Shown here: one piece after another, positions 16,901 through 22,915 of the stretch
Position numbering within the stretch: the stretch's first letter is position 1
Layout: each line of letters begins with the position of its first letter
DNA from: UMGS902 sp045580835
GTDB lineage: Bacteria > Bacillota > Clostridia > Oscillospirales > CAG-272
Assembly (NCBI GenBank): GCA_045580835.1
Contig: JAZNOM010000143.1
Span: forward strand, 1 to 25,020
Direction of reading: 5' to 3'
Length of the DNA stretch: 25,020 nucleotides
Notes under the pieces: generated by a model
Database searches by the model: none
Seen by the model: the letters and a program-made list of their open reading frames with translations, nothing else
What the model was told of the DNA's origin: nothing
Position numbers and translations under genes: made by a program

Positions 16901-16983
16901 AACGGAATGAAGTATGCGCGCGGTGCTTCACATCCCACGTGAATAGTTGATAGTTCTTTGTAATAGGGTTCAAAAAAAGCCAT
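13945..16983 (-). CDS. lacZ: Beta-galactosidase, glycoside hydrolase family 2 (LacZ type)
   Basis: 1012 residues from the ATG at 16983, close to the ~1020 of E. coli LacZ. That start has AAGGAG six bases upstream; an in-frame TTG at 17001 would place the ribosome site inside the gene and is rejected. The layout is the five-domain LacZ plan: jelly-roll sugar-binding domain, immunoglobulin-like domain, TIM barrel with acid/base Glu442 in WSLGNESG and nucleophile Glu520 in YYLCEYCHAMGN, then a second immunoglobulin-like domain and a beta-galactosidase small chain (YYPRIGL, FGYGPMESYNDKR). No signal peptide is present, so it should hydrolyse imported beta-galactosides in the cytosol. It is the first gene of the four-gene unit and overlaps the regulator gene by 13 bases. 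Other GH2 activities cannot be excluded, but the match to LacZ is along the full length. Confidence 0.93.
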   Translation of the reverse strand: MAFFEPYYKELSTIHVGCEAPRAYFIPFESREAALTENRAHSAYFKQLSGEWDFRYFKNPSEIENETLDSLHKTKADKIPVPASFENLGYGKPNYTNVVYPFPLDPPNVPSENNPCGLYSRTFTLSAKELKGKNAFLNFEGVYSCFYVWVNGNFAAYSEVSHCTSEINVTDMLTVGENRIDVLVIKFSTASYLEDQDMFRAGGIFREVYLLFRDKKSIRDISVKCEMSKSLKKATFTAEIDGDIQKNISFALLDSDGNDTGAVASADLIDKKVTFTVNNPALWSSEVPNLYKIHIQNGNEHIMLAVGARKIEVKNRVIYINGKKVKARGVNRHDSNPLIGYATPMEHMVRDLEIMKQCHVNMIRTSHYPSDPRFIELCDKYGFYVCDEADIETHGFNYDEKFNWSFLSKHPDWKENYVDRAVRLYERDKNHACVIMWSLGNESGMGENQLAMADYIRSKDTSRLLHYEGANKGYLSKRGDDLGKYYAKATDVESYMYAPVEDIVKYCEDEKELYPYYLCEYCHAMGNGPGDFKKYWDAIMSHDNFFGGCVWEFCDHAALLGGTPDNPEYGYGGSFGDTPNAGNFCMDGLVYPDRRLHTGMLELKEVQKPYRITEINAAKGKFRLENLRNFTDLSDILILWSLEVNGTSVAGGTLDTALAPESAEDFTVKFPKELKAGTKAVNITFVQKTDTPLVKAGFSLGGEQFVFERNDILPSVKSAPSAVTLAENDDKYIITAGEVALAFGKKSGALESLVQNGKEMLTAPTKVCFTRAPIDNDKYILMKWNLIGLFETVETVDSVNVKCTSKKATVKTKLHFTAKEKVVLGATVTYTLTESGALDITLDADIKDSGIRYYPRIGLVFTAVRDLENVRYFGYGPMESYNDKRLAARLGDFKTTVADNFEPYVRPQENGAHYATGWLEATTYAGQSLLFTSETPFSFDISHYSIKQLKEVAYVQKLSDENCTFIHIDAVQSGTGSNACGPVLDEQYQLKCGKHSLKFTVEAARGGDIWRK

Positions 16984-16999
16984 TTTGTTCTCCTTGTCC

Positions 17000-17136
17000 A
17001 AATGTTGTGCCGAGTTTTGTGCAAAATGTTGGAAAAATGCAATTTTTTTCTAACCTTATTATCTTATATATAAAAAATGTTGTCAAGGGCAAATATGTAA
17101 TATACGAAAAAAGCGCAAATATATACAACATTGTGC
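17000..17136 (-). promoter_or_regulatory. Repeated TTGTGC / AAATGTTG motifs around the lacZ promoter (candidate operator)
   Basis: On the plus strand TTGTGC occurs at 17005, 17017 and 17131, and AAATGTTG at 17000, 17024 and 17075. They surround the lacZ promoter: one TTGTGC copy is upstream of the -35 and the others lie between promoter and start codon. AraC-family proteins bind direct repeats of this general kind. The link to the operon's regulator is inferred. Confidence 0.35.
17058..17086 (-). promoter_or_regulatory. Sigma-A promoter of the lacZ-araC-GH43-GH43 operon
   Basis: On the minus strand a perfect TTGACA (17086-17081) is followed by a 17-base spacer and GATAAT (17063-17058), five of six matches to TATAAT. 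The predicted start near 17051 leaves a leader of about 67 bases before the lacZ ATG. No comparable promoter is seen between the downstream genes, whose gaps are at most 15 bases. Confidence 0.8.
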
Positions 17137-17191
17137 ATAGTTACCATTTGCGATTTTTTAAAAACATCTTTTCTCATGCCTGCATTTATGC

Positions 17192-17197
17192 TATAAT
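17192..17197 (+). promoter_or_regulatory. -10 element of uvrB
   Basis: A perfect TATAAT lies 53 bases before the uvrB ATG, in the 267-base region shared with the divergent lacZ promoter. The -35 is poor (TTTTCT with 17-base spacing). I looked for a LexA box of the Firmicute type (CGAAC-N4-GTTCG) and did not see one. Confidence 0.5.
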
Positions 17198-17250
17198 AAT
17201 ATAATCCATAAGTGTCGCATTTTTTGAAAGTTTCTATAGGGAGGGATTTT

Positions 17251-19212
17251 ATGGGCGAATTTAAGCTTGTTTCCAAATATAAGCCTACGGGTGACCAGCC
17301 CGAGGCTATTGAAAAGCTCTCTGCAGGTGTAGACGCAGGTCTGCAAGAGCAAACTCTCCTCGGCGTTACGGGCAGCGGTAAAACCTTTACAATGGCAAAC
17401 ATTATCGCAAACGTAAACCGCCCAACTCTTGTGCTTGCGCACAACAAAACGCTTGCGGCACAGCTTTGTACCGAATTTCGCGAGTTTTTTCCGAACAACG
17501 CGGTTGAATACTTTGTTTCCTACTACGACTACTATCAGCCTGAGGCATACATTCCCGGCAAGGACATGTACATCGAAAAGGACGCAATGATAAACGATGA
17601 GATAGATAAGCTCCGCCACAGTGCGACAAGCGCACTTTTTGAGCGGCGCGACGTTATCATCGTTGCCAGCGTTTCCTGCATATACTCGCTCGGTGACCCG
17701 TCGGAGTATCAGGAGCTTCAGATTGTAATTCGCAGCGGTATGGAGATGGAGCGCGACGAGTTGCTTCGCCGTCTTGTTATGATTGGCTATGAGCGCAACG
17801 ATATCGGCTTTGTGCGCGGCAAGTTCCGCGTGAGAGGCGACACTGTTGAGATTTTTCCTGCATCGCAGAATGAAAAGACGGTGCGCGTTGAATACTTCGG
17901 TGATGAGATTGACCGCATAAGCGAGATAAATGCGGTGACGGGTGAGCTTATCCGCTCGCTTGAAACGGCGGTAATTTTCCCTGCAACGCACTATGCAGTT
18001 ACCGATGACAAGAGGGAAGAGGCACTGAAAGAAATTGAAGAGGAGCTTGACGAGCGAATTGAGTTTTACAAGTCGCAAAACAAGCTTATTGAGGCACAGA
18101 GAATTGAGCAGCGCACGCGCTATGACCTTGAGATGCTGCGCGAAGTTGGCTTTTGCTCGGGTGTTGAAAACTATTCGCGCGTGCTTTCCCGCCGACCTGC
18201 AGGCTCAACGCCGTATACACTGCTCGACTATTTCCCAAAGGACTTTTTGATGTTTATTGATGAGTCGCACGTTACCTTGCCGCAGGTGCGCGGCATGAGC
18301 GGCGGCGATAAGGCGAGAAAGACAAATCTTGTTGAATACGGTTTCCGTTTGCCGTCGGCTTACGACAACCGTCCGCTTTTCTTTGACGAGTTCGAGAGCA
18401 AGATAAATCAGGTGGTATATGTCAGCGCCACACCGGGCGAGTATGAAAAGAGCCGCAGCGGTCAAATGGTTGAGCAGATAATCCGTCCTACGGGACTTCT
18501 TGACCCTGTGATTGAGGTGCGCCCGATTGAAGGTCAGGTCGATGACCTGATGGGAGAGATTCGTGCGCGAAGCGCGCGCGGCGAGCGCGTGCTCGTGACC
18601 ACGCTTACAAAGAAAATGGCGGAGGATTTAAGCGGCTATCTTGATGAAAACGGAATTAAAGTAAAATATATTCATCACACTGTTGAAACCATGGAGCGCA
18701 TGGAGATTGTGCGCGACCTGCGACTGGGAGTTTTCGACGTGCTTGTCGGAATAAACTTGCTCCGCGAGGGACTTGACATTCCCGAAGTGTCGCTTGTGGC
18801 GATACTCGACGCGGACAAGGAAGGTTTTTTGCGCAGTGAAACATCGCTTGTACAGACGGTTGGACGAGCCGCGAGAAACGCTCACGGCAAGGTAATAATG
18901 TATGCCGATACAATCACACGCTCGATGAAGGGCGCGATTGACGAAACCGAGCGCCGCCGCTCGATTCAGGATGCGTACAACAAGGAAAACGGCATTGTTC
19001 CGAAAACGGTTGTCAAGGCTGTGTACGATGTGATAAGCCTCGGCGGTAAGAGCAAAAAGGACGCGGCAGAAACAAAGAAGAAGCTTTCTCGCGGCGAGCG
19101 CGAAAAGCTTATCGAGCAGCTTAACACCGAGATGCGCGCCGCTGCACAGAAGCTTGAATTTGAAAAGGCTGCATTCTTGCGAGATAAGATAAAAGAACTG
19201 AAAGGGCTTTGA
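17251..19212 (+). CDS. uvrB: UvrABC system protein B
   Basis: 653 residues from the ATG at 17251, which is preceded by AGGGAGG; an upstream in-frame GTG at 17212 lacks a ribosome site. UvrB is the DNA-damage-verifying helicase of nucleotide excision repair, loaded by UvrA and recruiting UvrC. Visible features are Walker A GVTGSGKT at 38-45, the DNA-inserting beta hairpin YYDYYQPEAYIP near 90, DEFESKINQVVYVSATPG, the helicase segments GINLLREGLDIPEVSLVAILDADKEGFLRS and QTVGRAARN, and the C-terminal UVR coiled coil (IEQLNTEMRAAAQKLEFEKAAFLRD) that contacts UvrC. uvrA follows after 150 bases occupied by a palindromic repeat element. Confidence 0.98.
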   Translation: MGEFKLVSKYKPTGDQPEAIEKLSAGVDAGLQEQTLLGVTGSGKTFTMANIIANVNRPTLVLAHNKTLAAQLCTEFREFFPNNAVEYFVSYYDYYQPEAYIPGKDMYIEKDAMINDEIDKLRHSATSALFERRDVIIVASVSCIYSLGDPSEYQELQIVIRSGMEMERDELLRRLVMIGYERNDIGFVRGKFRVRGDTVEIFPASQNEKTVRVEYFGDEIDRISEINAVTGELIRSLETAVIFPATHYAVTDDKREEALKEIEEELDERIEFYKSQNKLIEAQRIEQRTRYDLEMLREVGFCSGVENYSRVLSRRPAGSTPYTLLDYFPKDFLMFIDESHVTLPQVRGMSGGDKARKTNLVEYGFRLPSAYDNRPLFFDEFESKINQVVYVSATPGEYEKSRSGQMVEQIIRPTGLLDPVIEVRPIEGQVDDLMGEIRARSARGERVLVTTLTKKMAEDLSGYLDENGIKVKYIHHTVETMERMEIVRDLRLGVFDVLVGINLLREGLDIPEVSLVAILDADKEGFLRSETSLVQTVGRAARNAHGKVIMYADTITRSMKGAIDETERRRSIQDAYNKENGIVPKTVVKAVYDVISLGGKSKKDAAETKKKLSRGEREKLIEQLNTEMRAAAQKLEFEKAAFLRDKIKELKGL

Positions 19213-19217
19213 GGCAA

Positions 19218-19348
19218 GGGAACTTTTTGAAAAAAGTTCCCCTGCACTCCTCAAAAACTTTTTAACAAAAGTAAATGTCTATAACAATTAACTTTTCATA
19301 AATTTTTGGAAAGGGTGTGGGAAAACCTTTTTATAAATAGGTTTTCTC
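19218..19348 (+). repeat. Palindromic intergenic element, copy A
   Basis: It begins with a hairpin (GGGAACTTTTT at 19218-19228 with AAAAAGTTCCC at 19231-19241) and ends with a second hairpin (AAAACCT with AGGTTTT, 19322-19345). The reverse complement of the right half resembles the left half: hairpin, then a short C-rich stretch, then CAAAAA-[CT]TT. The element is therefore a long imperfect inverted repeat. Bases 19291-19333 match 22264-22306 of copy B at 41 of 43 positions, and 19271-19296 match 22244-22269 at 21 of 26. It fills the uvrB-uvrA gap. The first hairpin has no T run after it, so it is not a standard terminator. Confidence 0.8.
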
Positions 19349-19362
19349 CACGTAAAAACACA

Positions 19363-22185
19363 ATGGCTAAAGATATAATCATAAAAGGTGCGAGGGTTAA
19401 CAACCTCAAAAATATCGACCTTACCATACCGCGTGACAAGCTCACCGTGCTTACTGGGCTTTCGGGCAGCGGCAAGTCATCACTTGCGTTTGACACTCTC
19501 TACGCAGAGGGACACCGCCGCTTTGTTGAGTCGCTTTCGTCCTATGCGAGAATGTTTCTCGGTCAGGTGGACAAGCCCGATGTTGACAGCATTGAGGGAC
19601 TTTCGCCGTCAATTTCCATTGACCAGAAAACTACGTCGAAAAATCCGCGTTCTACAGTTGGTACGGTAACGGAAATTTACGACTATCTGCGCCTGCTTTA
19701 CTCGCGCTGCGGCGTGCCGCACTGTCCCGTTTGCGGCAAGGAGATAAAGCAGCAGACGGTTGACACAATTATCGACCATATACAAAGTTTTCCCGAGGGC
19801 GAGCGAATGATGATACTTGCGCCCGTTGTGCGCAGTGCAAAGGGTATGCACGAAAAGGTGTTTGCCGATGCGCGCCGCAGCGGATATTCGCGCGTGAGAG
19901 TTGACGGTAATATGTACGAGCTTTCCGAAGAAATCAAGCTTGATAAAAACACCAAGCACACCGTAGAAATCGTTGTTGACCGCATTGTCAACCGCCCTGA
20001 TTCGCGCGGACGTATCGGCGACTCGGTTGAAACAGCGGTTGGACTTACCGACGGACTTGTCCGCGTCGTTACCATGCCGCGTGACGGCGATGAAAATGAA
20101 TATGACTATTCGCTCAAATACGCCTGCGAGGAGCACGGCATAAGCTTTGGCGAGCTTGAACCGCGCATGTTCTCGTTCAACGCTCCGAACGGCGCTTGTC
20201 CGAAATGCTCGGGACTCGGCGGACTTTCACGCGTTTCCGAGAAAAAACTGCTCCCCGATAAGTCGCTTTCGCTCCGCGAGGGCGGCATATGCTGCAACGG
20301 CTTTAAAACCATGGAGGAGGAGAGCTGGAACGGCCCACTTATTGAGGCGGTAGGCAAAAAGTTCGGCTTTACGCTTGACCAGCCGCTTAACACCTTTACC
20401 AAAACCGCGATGAATGCGCTCCTTTACGGCACGGGTAAGGAGCTTTACAAGGTTACGCGCTATTTCGGCGGCACCGCGCATCACCAGACGGTTGCTTTTG
20501 AGGGAATTATCCCGATGATTGACCGCCGCCGTGAGTCTTACGGACTTGAATATTATGAAACTTTGCTTGAAGAGCAGATTTGCCCCGAGTGTCACGGCGG
20601 CAGACTTAACAAAATGATGCTGTCGGTTACCGTCGGCGGTAAAAACATCCATGAAATCTGCCTTATGCCGATTGACAAGATGCTCGAATTTGTAGAAAAT
20701 CTTGAACTTGATAAAGAAAAAGAGCAGATTGCAAAAGAGATTTTAAAGGAGATAAAGGCGCGCCTTTCCTTTCTTTGCAGCGTAGGTCTTGAGTATTTGA
20801 GTCTCGCCCGCAAGGCAGGTACGCTTTCGGGCGGCGAGGCGCAGAGAATAAGACTTGCAACGCAGATTGGCTCGTCCCTTGTCGGTGTGCTTTACATCCT
20901 TGACGAGCCGAGCATCGGACTTCATCAGCGCGACAATGACAAGCTTATCGCCACGCTTAAAAAGCTGCGTGACCTCGGCAACACGGTTGTTGTTGTCGAG
21001 CATGATGAGGATACTATGCGTGCGGCTGACTATGTGGTTGATATTGGTCCGGGTGCAGGCATTCACGGTGGCTATATCATGGCGTCGGGTGCGCCTGAAG
21101 AGGTTGCAAAATGTGAAACATCTATTACGGGTGCATACCTCTCGGGACGAAAGGAAATCGCAGTTCCCAAGGAACGCCGCGCGGGTAATGGCACTTTCCT
21201 CACCGTCAAGGGTGCGCGTGAGCACAATCTTAAAAACATTGACGTTAAATTCCCGCTCGGCAAGTTCATTGCCGTTACGGGTGTGTCGGGCAGCGGCAAG
21301 TCCTCGCTTGTAAACTCGATTTTGTACGAGAGCCTTGCGGCGACTCTCAACCGCGCAAATACTTTCCCCGGTGAGCATGACTCTATTGAGGGTGTAAAGG
21401 CGCTTGACAAGGTTATCTGCATTGACCAAAGTCCGATTGGACGCACTCCGCGCTCAAATCCTGCGACTTACACGGGCGTGTTTTCGGATATACGCGAGCT
21501 TTTTGCCAAAACACGCGAGGCGAAGGCGAGAGGTTATAAGTCGGGACGCTTTTCGTTCAATGTCAAGGGCGGACGCTGCGAAGCCTGCGAGGGTGACGGC
21601 GTAAAGTGTATCGAAATGCACTTTCTCCCTGACGTTTATGTAAAGTGTGACGTTTGCGGCGGCAAGCGTTACAATCGAGAAACGCTTGAGGTTAAGTACA
21701 AGGACAAGAGCATTTACGATGTGCTTGAAATGACGGTTGAAGAGGGACTTGAATTCTTCAGCGGTCTGCCTGCAATTCAGCGCAAGATTCAGACGCTTTT
21801 CGATGTAGGACTCGGCTATGTAAAAATCGGTCAGTCCTCTACCACGCTTTCGGGTGGCGAGGCGCAGAGAGTTAAGCTTGCAACCGAGCTTGCAAAGCGA
21901 AGCACGGGCAGAACTATATACATCCTTGACGAGCCGACAACGGGACTTCACACCCACGACGTTTCAAAACTTATTGAGGTGCTGAACCGCCTTTGTGACG
22001 GCGGCAATACCTTGGTTGTTATCGAGCATAATCTTGATATGATTAAGGTTGCCGACCACATAATAGACCTCGGACCGGAGGGCGGTGACGGCGGCGGTCG
22101 CATCGTTGCCGAGGGTACTCCCGAGGAGGTTGCCAAGGTCAAAGGCTCTTACACCGGAATGTATTTAAAGGATAAGTTGAAATAA
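19363..22185 (+). CDS. uvrA: UvrABC system protein A
   Basis: 940 residues from the ATG at 19363 (MAKDIIIKGARVNNLKNID), equal to the E. coli protein. An upstream in-frame TTG at 19306 lies inside the repeat element and is rejected. UvrA is a tandem ABC ATPase that recognises DNA damage and loads UvrB. Both halves have Walker A (GLSGSGKSS at 32-40; GVSGSGKSS in the second half), ABC signatures (LSGGEAQR twice) and Walker B segments ILDEPSIGLH and ILDEPTTGLH. Zinc-binding cysteine pairs are visible (CPVCG; CPKCSGLGG with CPECHGGR; CEACEGDG with CDVCGGKRYN). There is no Shine-Dalgarno sequence in the normal window before this ATG, which directly follows the repeat element. Confidence 0.98.
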   Translation: MAKDIIIKGARVNNLKNIDLTIPRDKLTVLTGLSGSGKSSLAFDTLYAEGHRRFVESLSSYARMFLGQVDKPDVDSIEGLSPSISIDQKTTSKNPRSTVGTVTEIYDYLRLLYSRCGVPHCPVCGKEIKQQTVDTIIDHIQSFPEGERMMILAPVVRSAKGMHEKVFADARRSGYSRVRVDGNMYELSEEIKLDKNTKHTVEIVVDRIVNRPDSRGRIGDSVETAVGLTDGLVRVVTMPRDGDENEYDYSLKYACEEHGISFGELEPRMFSFNAPNGACPKCSGLGGLSRVSEKKLLPDKSLSLREGGICCNGFKTMEEESWNGPLIEAVGKKFGFTLDQPLNTFTKTAMNALLYGTGKELYKVTRYFGGTAHHQTVAFEGIIPMIDRRRESYGLEYYETLLEEQICPECHGGRLNKMMLSVTVGGKNIHEICLMPIDKMLEFVENLELDKEKEQIAKEILKEIKARLSFLCSVGLEYLSLARKAGTLSGGEAQRIRLATQIGSSLVGVLYILDEPSIGLHQRDNDKLIATLKKLRDLGNTVVVVEHDEDTMRAADYVVDIGPGAGIHGGYIMASGAPEEVAKCETSITGAYLSGRKEIAVPKERRAGNGTFLTVKGAREHNLKNIDVKFPLGKFIAVTGVSGSGKSSLVNSILYESLAATLNRANTFPGEHDSIEGVKALDKVICIDQSPIGRTPRSNPATYTGVFSDIRELFAKTREAKARGYKSGRFSFNVKGGRCEACEGDGVKCIEMHFLPDVYVKCDVCGGKRYNRETLEVKYKDKSIYDVLEMTVEEGLEFFSGLPAIQRKIQTLFDVGLGYVKIGQSSTTLSGGEAQRVKLATELAKRSTGRTIYILDEPTTGLHTHDVSKLIEVLNRLCDGGNTLVVIEHNLDMIKVADHIIDLGPEGGDGGGRIVAEGTPEEVAKVKGSYTGMYLKDKLK

Positions 22186-22192
22186 ATAATAC

Positions 22193-22322
22193 GTGGGGCG
22201 TTTTTGTAAAACCGCCCCACACCCCGTAAAACTTTTAATAAAGGTAAATTGCTATAGCAATCCACTTTTCATAAATTTTTGGAAAGGGCGCGGGAAAACC
22301 TTTTTACAAAAAGGTTTTATCC
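22193..22322 (+). repeat. Palindromic intergenic element, copy B
   Basis: The organisation matches copy A. The left hairpin pairs GTGGGGC (22193-22199) with GCCCCAC (22214-22220), plus an inner GTTTT/AAAAC with one bulged C. The right hairpin pairs AAAACCTTTTT (22295-22305) with AAAAAGGTTTT (22308-22318). The middle contains a 12-base palindrome, TTGCTATAGCAA. It fills the gap between uvrA and the phosphoesterase gene and ends 11 bases before the latter's ATG. It may also act as the transcript end of uvrA, though no T run follows the first hairpin. Confidence 0.8.
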
Positions 22323-22333
22323 GCAAAACACTA

Positions 22334-22825
22334 ATGGAAAACATCTTGGTTTTATCGGACATACACGGTGGGGTGCGCCGCGCGATAGAGGTTGCAAAGC
22401 TGCATGCCAATATCAAAACCGTACTTTATCTCGGTGACGGCTGCCGACATCTTGAGTCACTTCGCGCATGGTTGCCGAATGCCGCGTTCGTCGCGGTGCG
22501 CGGCAACTGTGACACCTGCCTTGACGGTGTAAGCGAAACCGAACTTACGCTTGAAATCGGCGGTCACCGCATTTTTATGTGCCACGGACACACTCGCATG
22601 GTAAAGAGCGGCAAGGGCGCACTGCTTAAAGCGGCAAAAGAGAAAAACTGCGACATTGCACTGTACGGTCATACTCACATTGCGCACGAGGAATACGACA
22701 GTGAAAGCGGTATTTACATGTTCAACCCCGGCAGCGTTGGCGAGTGCCGCGACGGAAGATATACCTACGGTATACTTTCACTTGACGAAAAGAATGTACT
22801 TTTTTCGGTGGGAGAGATAGACTAG
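22334..22825 (+). CDS. YfcE/MJ0936-type metallophosphodiesterase
   Basis: 163 residues from ATG 22334 (MENILVLSDIHGG). All motifs of the small bimetal phosphodiesterase family are present: Asp9 and His11 in SDIHG, Asp35 in YLGDG, Asn58 in RGNCD, His84 and His86 in CHGH, and His113 and His115 in YGHTH. A typical C-terminal NPGSVGECRDGR segment follows. Family members hydrolyse phosphodiesters in vitro, and the biological substrate is generally unknown. An in-frame GTG at 22193 would read through the repeat element and is rejected. As with uvrA, no clear ribosome binding site precedes the ATG, which sits just after element copy B. Confidence 0.9.
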   Translation: MENILVLSDIHGGVRRAIEVAKLHANIKTVLYLGDGCRHLESLRAWLPNAAFVAVRGNCDTCLDGVSETELTLEIGGHRIFMCHGHTRMVKSGKGALLKAAKEKNCDIALYGHTHIAHEEYDSESGIYMFNPGSVGECRDGRYTYGILSLDEKNVLFSVGEID

Positions 22826-22845
22826 CCAAAAATTTAACAAATCTA

Positions 22846-22874
22846 TTGCAAAAAAGCACATTTTTTGGTATATT
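22846..22874 (+). promoter_or_regulatory. Sigma-A promoter of gpmI
   Basis: TTGCAA (22846-22851), a 17-base spacer and TATATT (22869-22874), about 40 bases before the gpmI ATG. The spacing is optimal and each hexamer has at least four of six consensus matches. Confidence 0.65.
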
Positions 22875-22915
22875 ATATATTTAGTGAAAATAATTACATT
22901 AAGGAGCAATATATT

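Noticed and set aside
16984..17001. TTG start at 17001 for the beta-galactosidase
   Set aside because: The AAGGAG ribosome site would lie inside the coding sequence. The ATG at 16983 has ideal spacing to it and matches the usual LacZ start region.
17090..17250. LexA (SOS) box upstream of uvrB
   Set aside because: No CGAAC-N4-GTTCG-like sequence was found in the region, although uvrB is SOS-controlled in many Firmicutes.
17191..18078. 295-residue antisense frame over uvrB, with similar long antisense frames over uvrA (20743-21429)
   Set aside because: They lie entirely within conserved uvr genes, lack ribosome sites and protein motifs, and arise from the codon bias of the coding strand.
19218..19241. 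Hairpin after uvrB as a classical terminator
   Set aside because: The stem is strong but is followed by CCTGCACTCC rather than a T run, and it is the left end of the repeat element.
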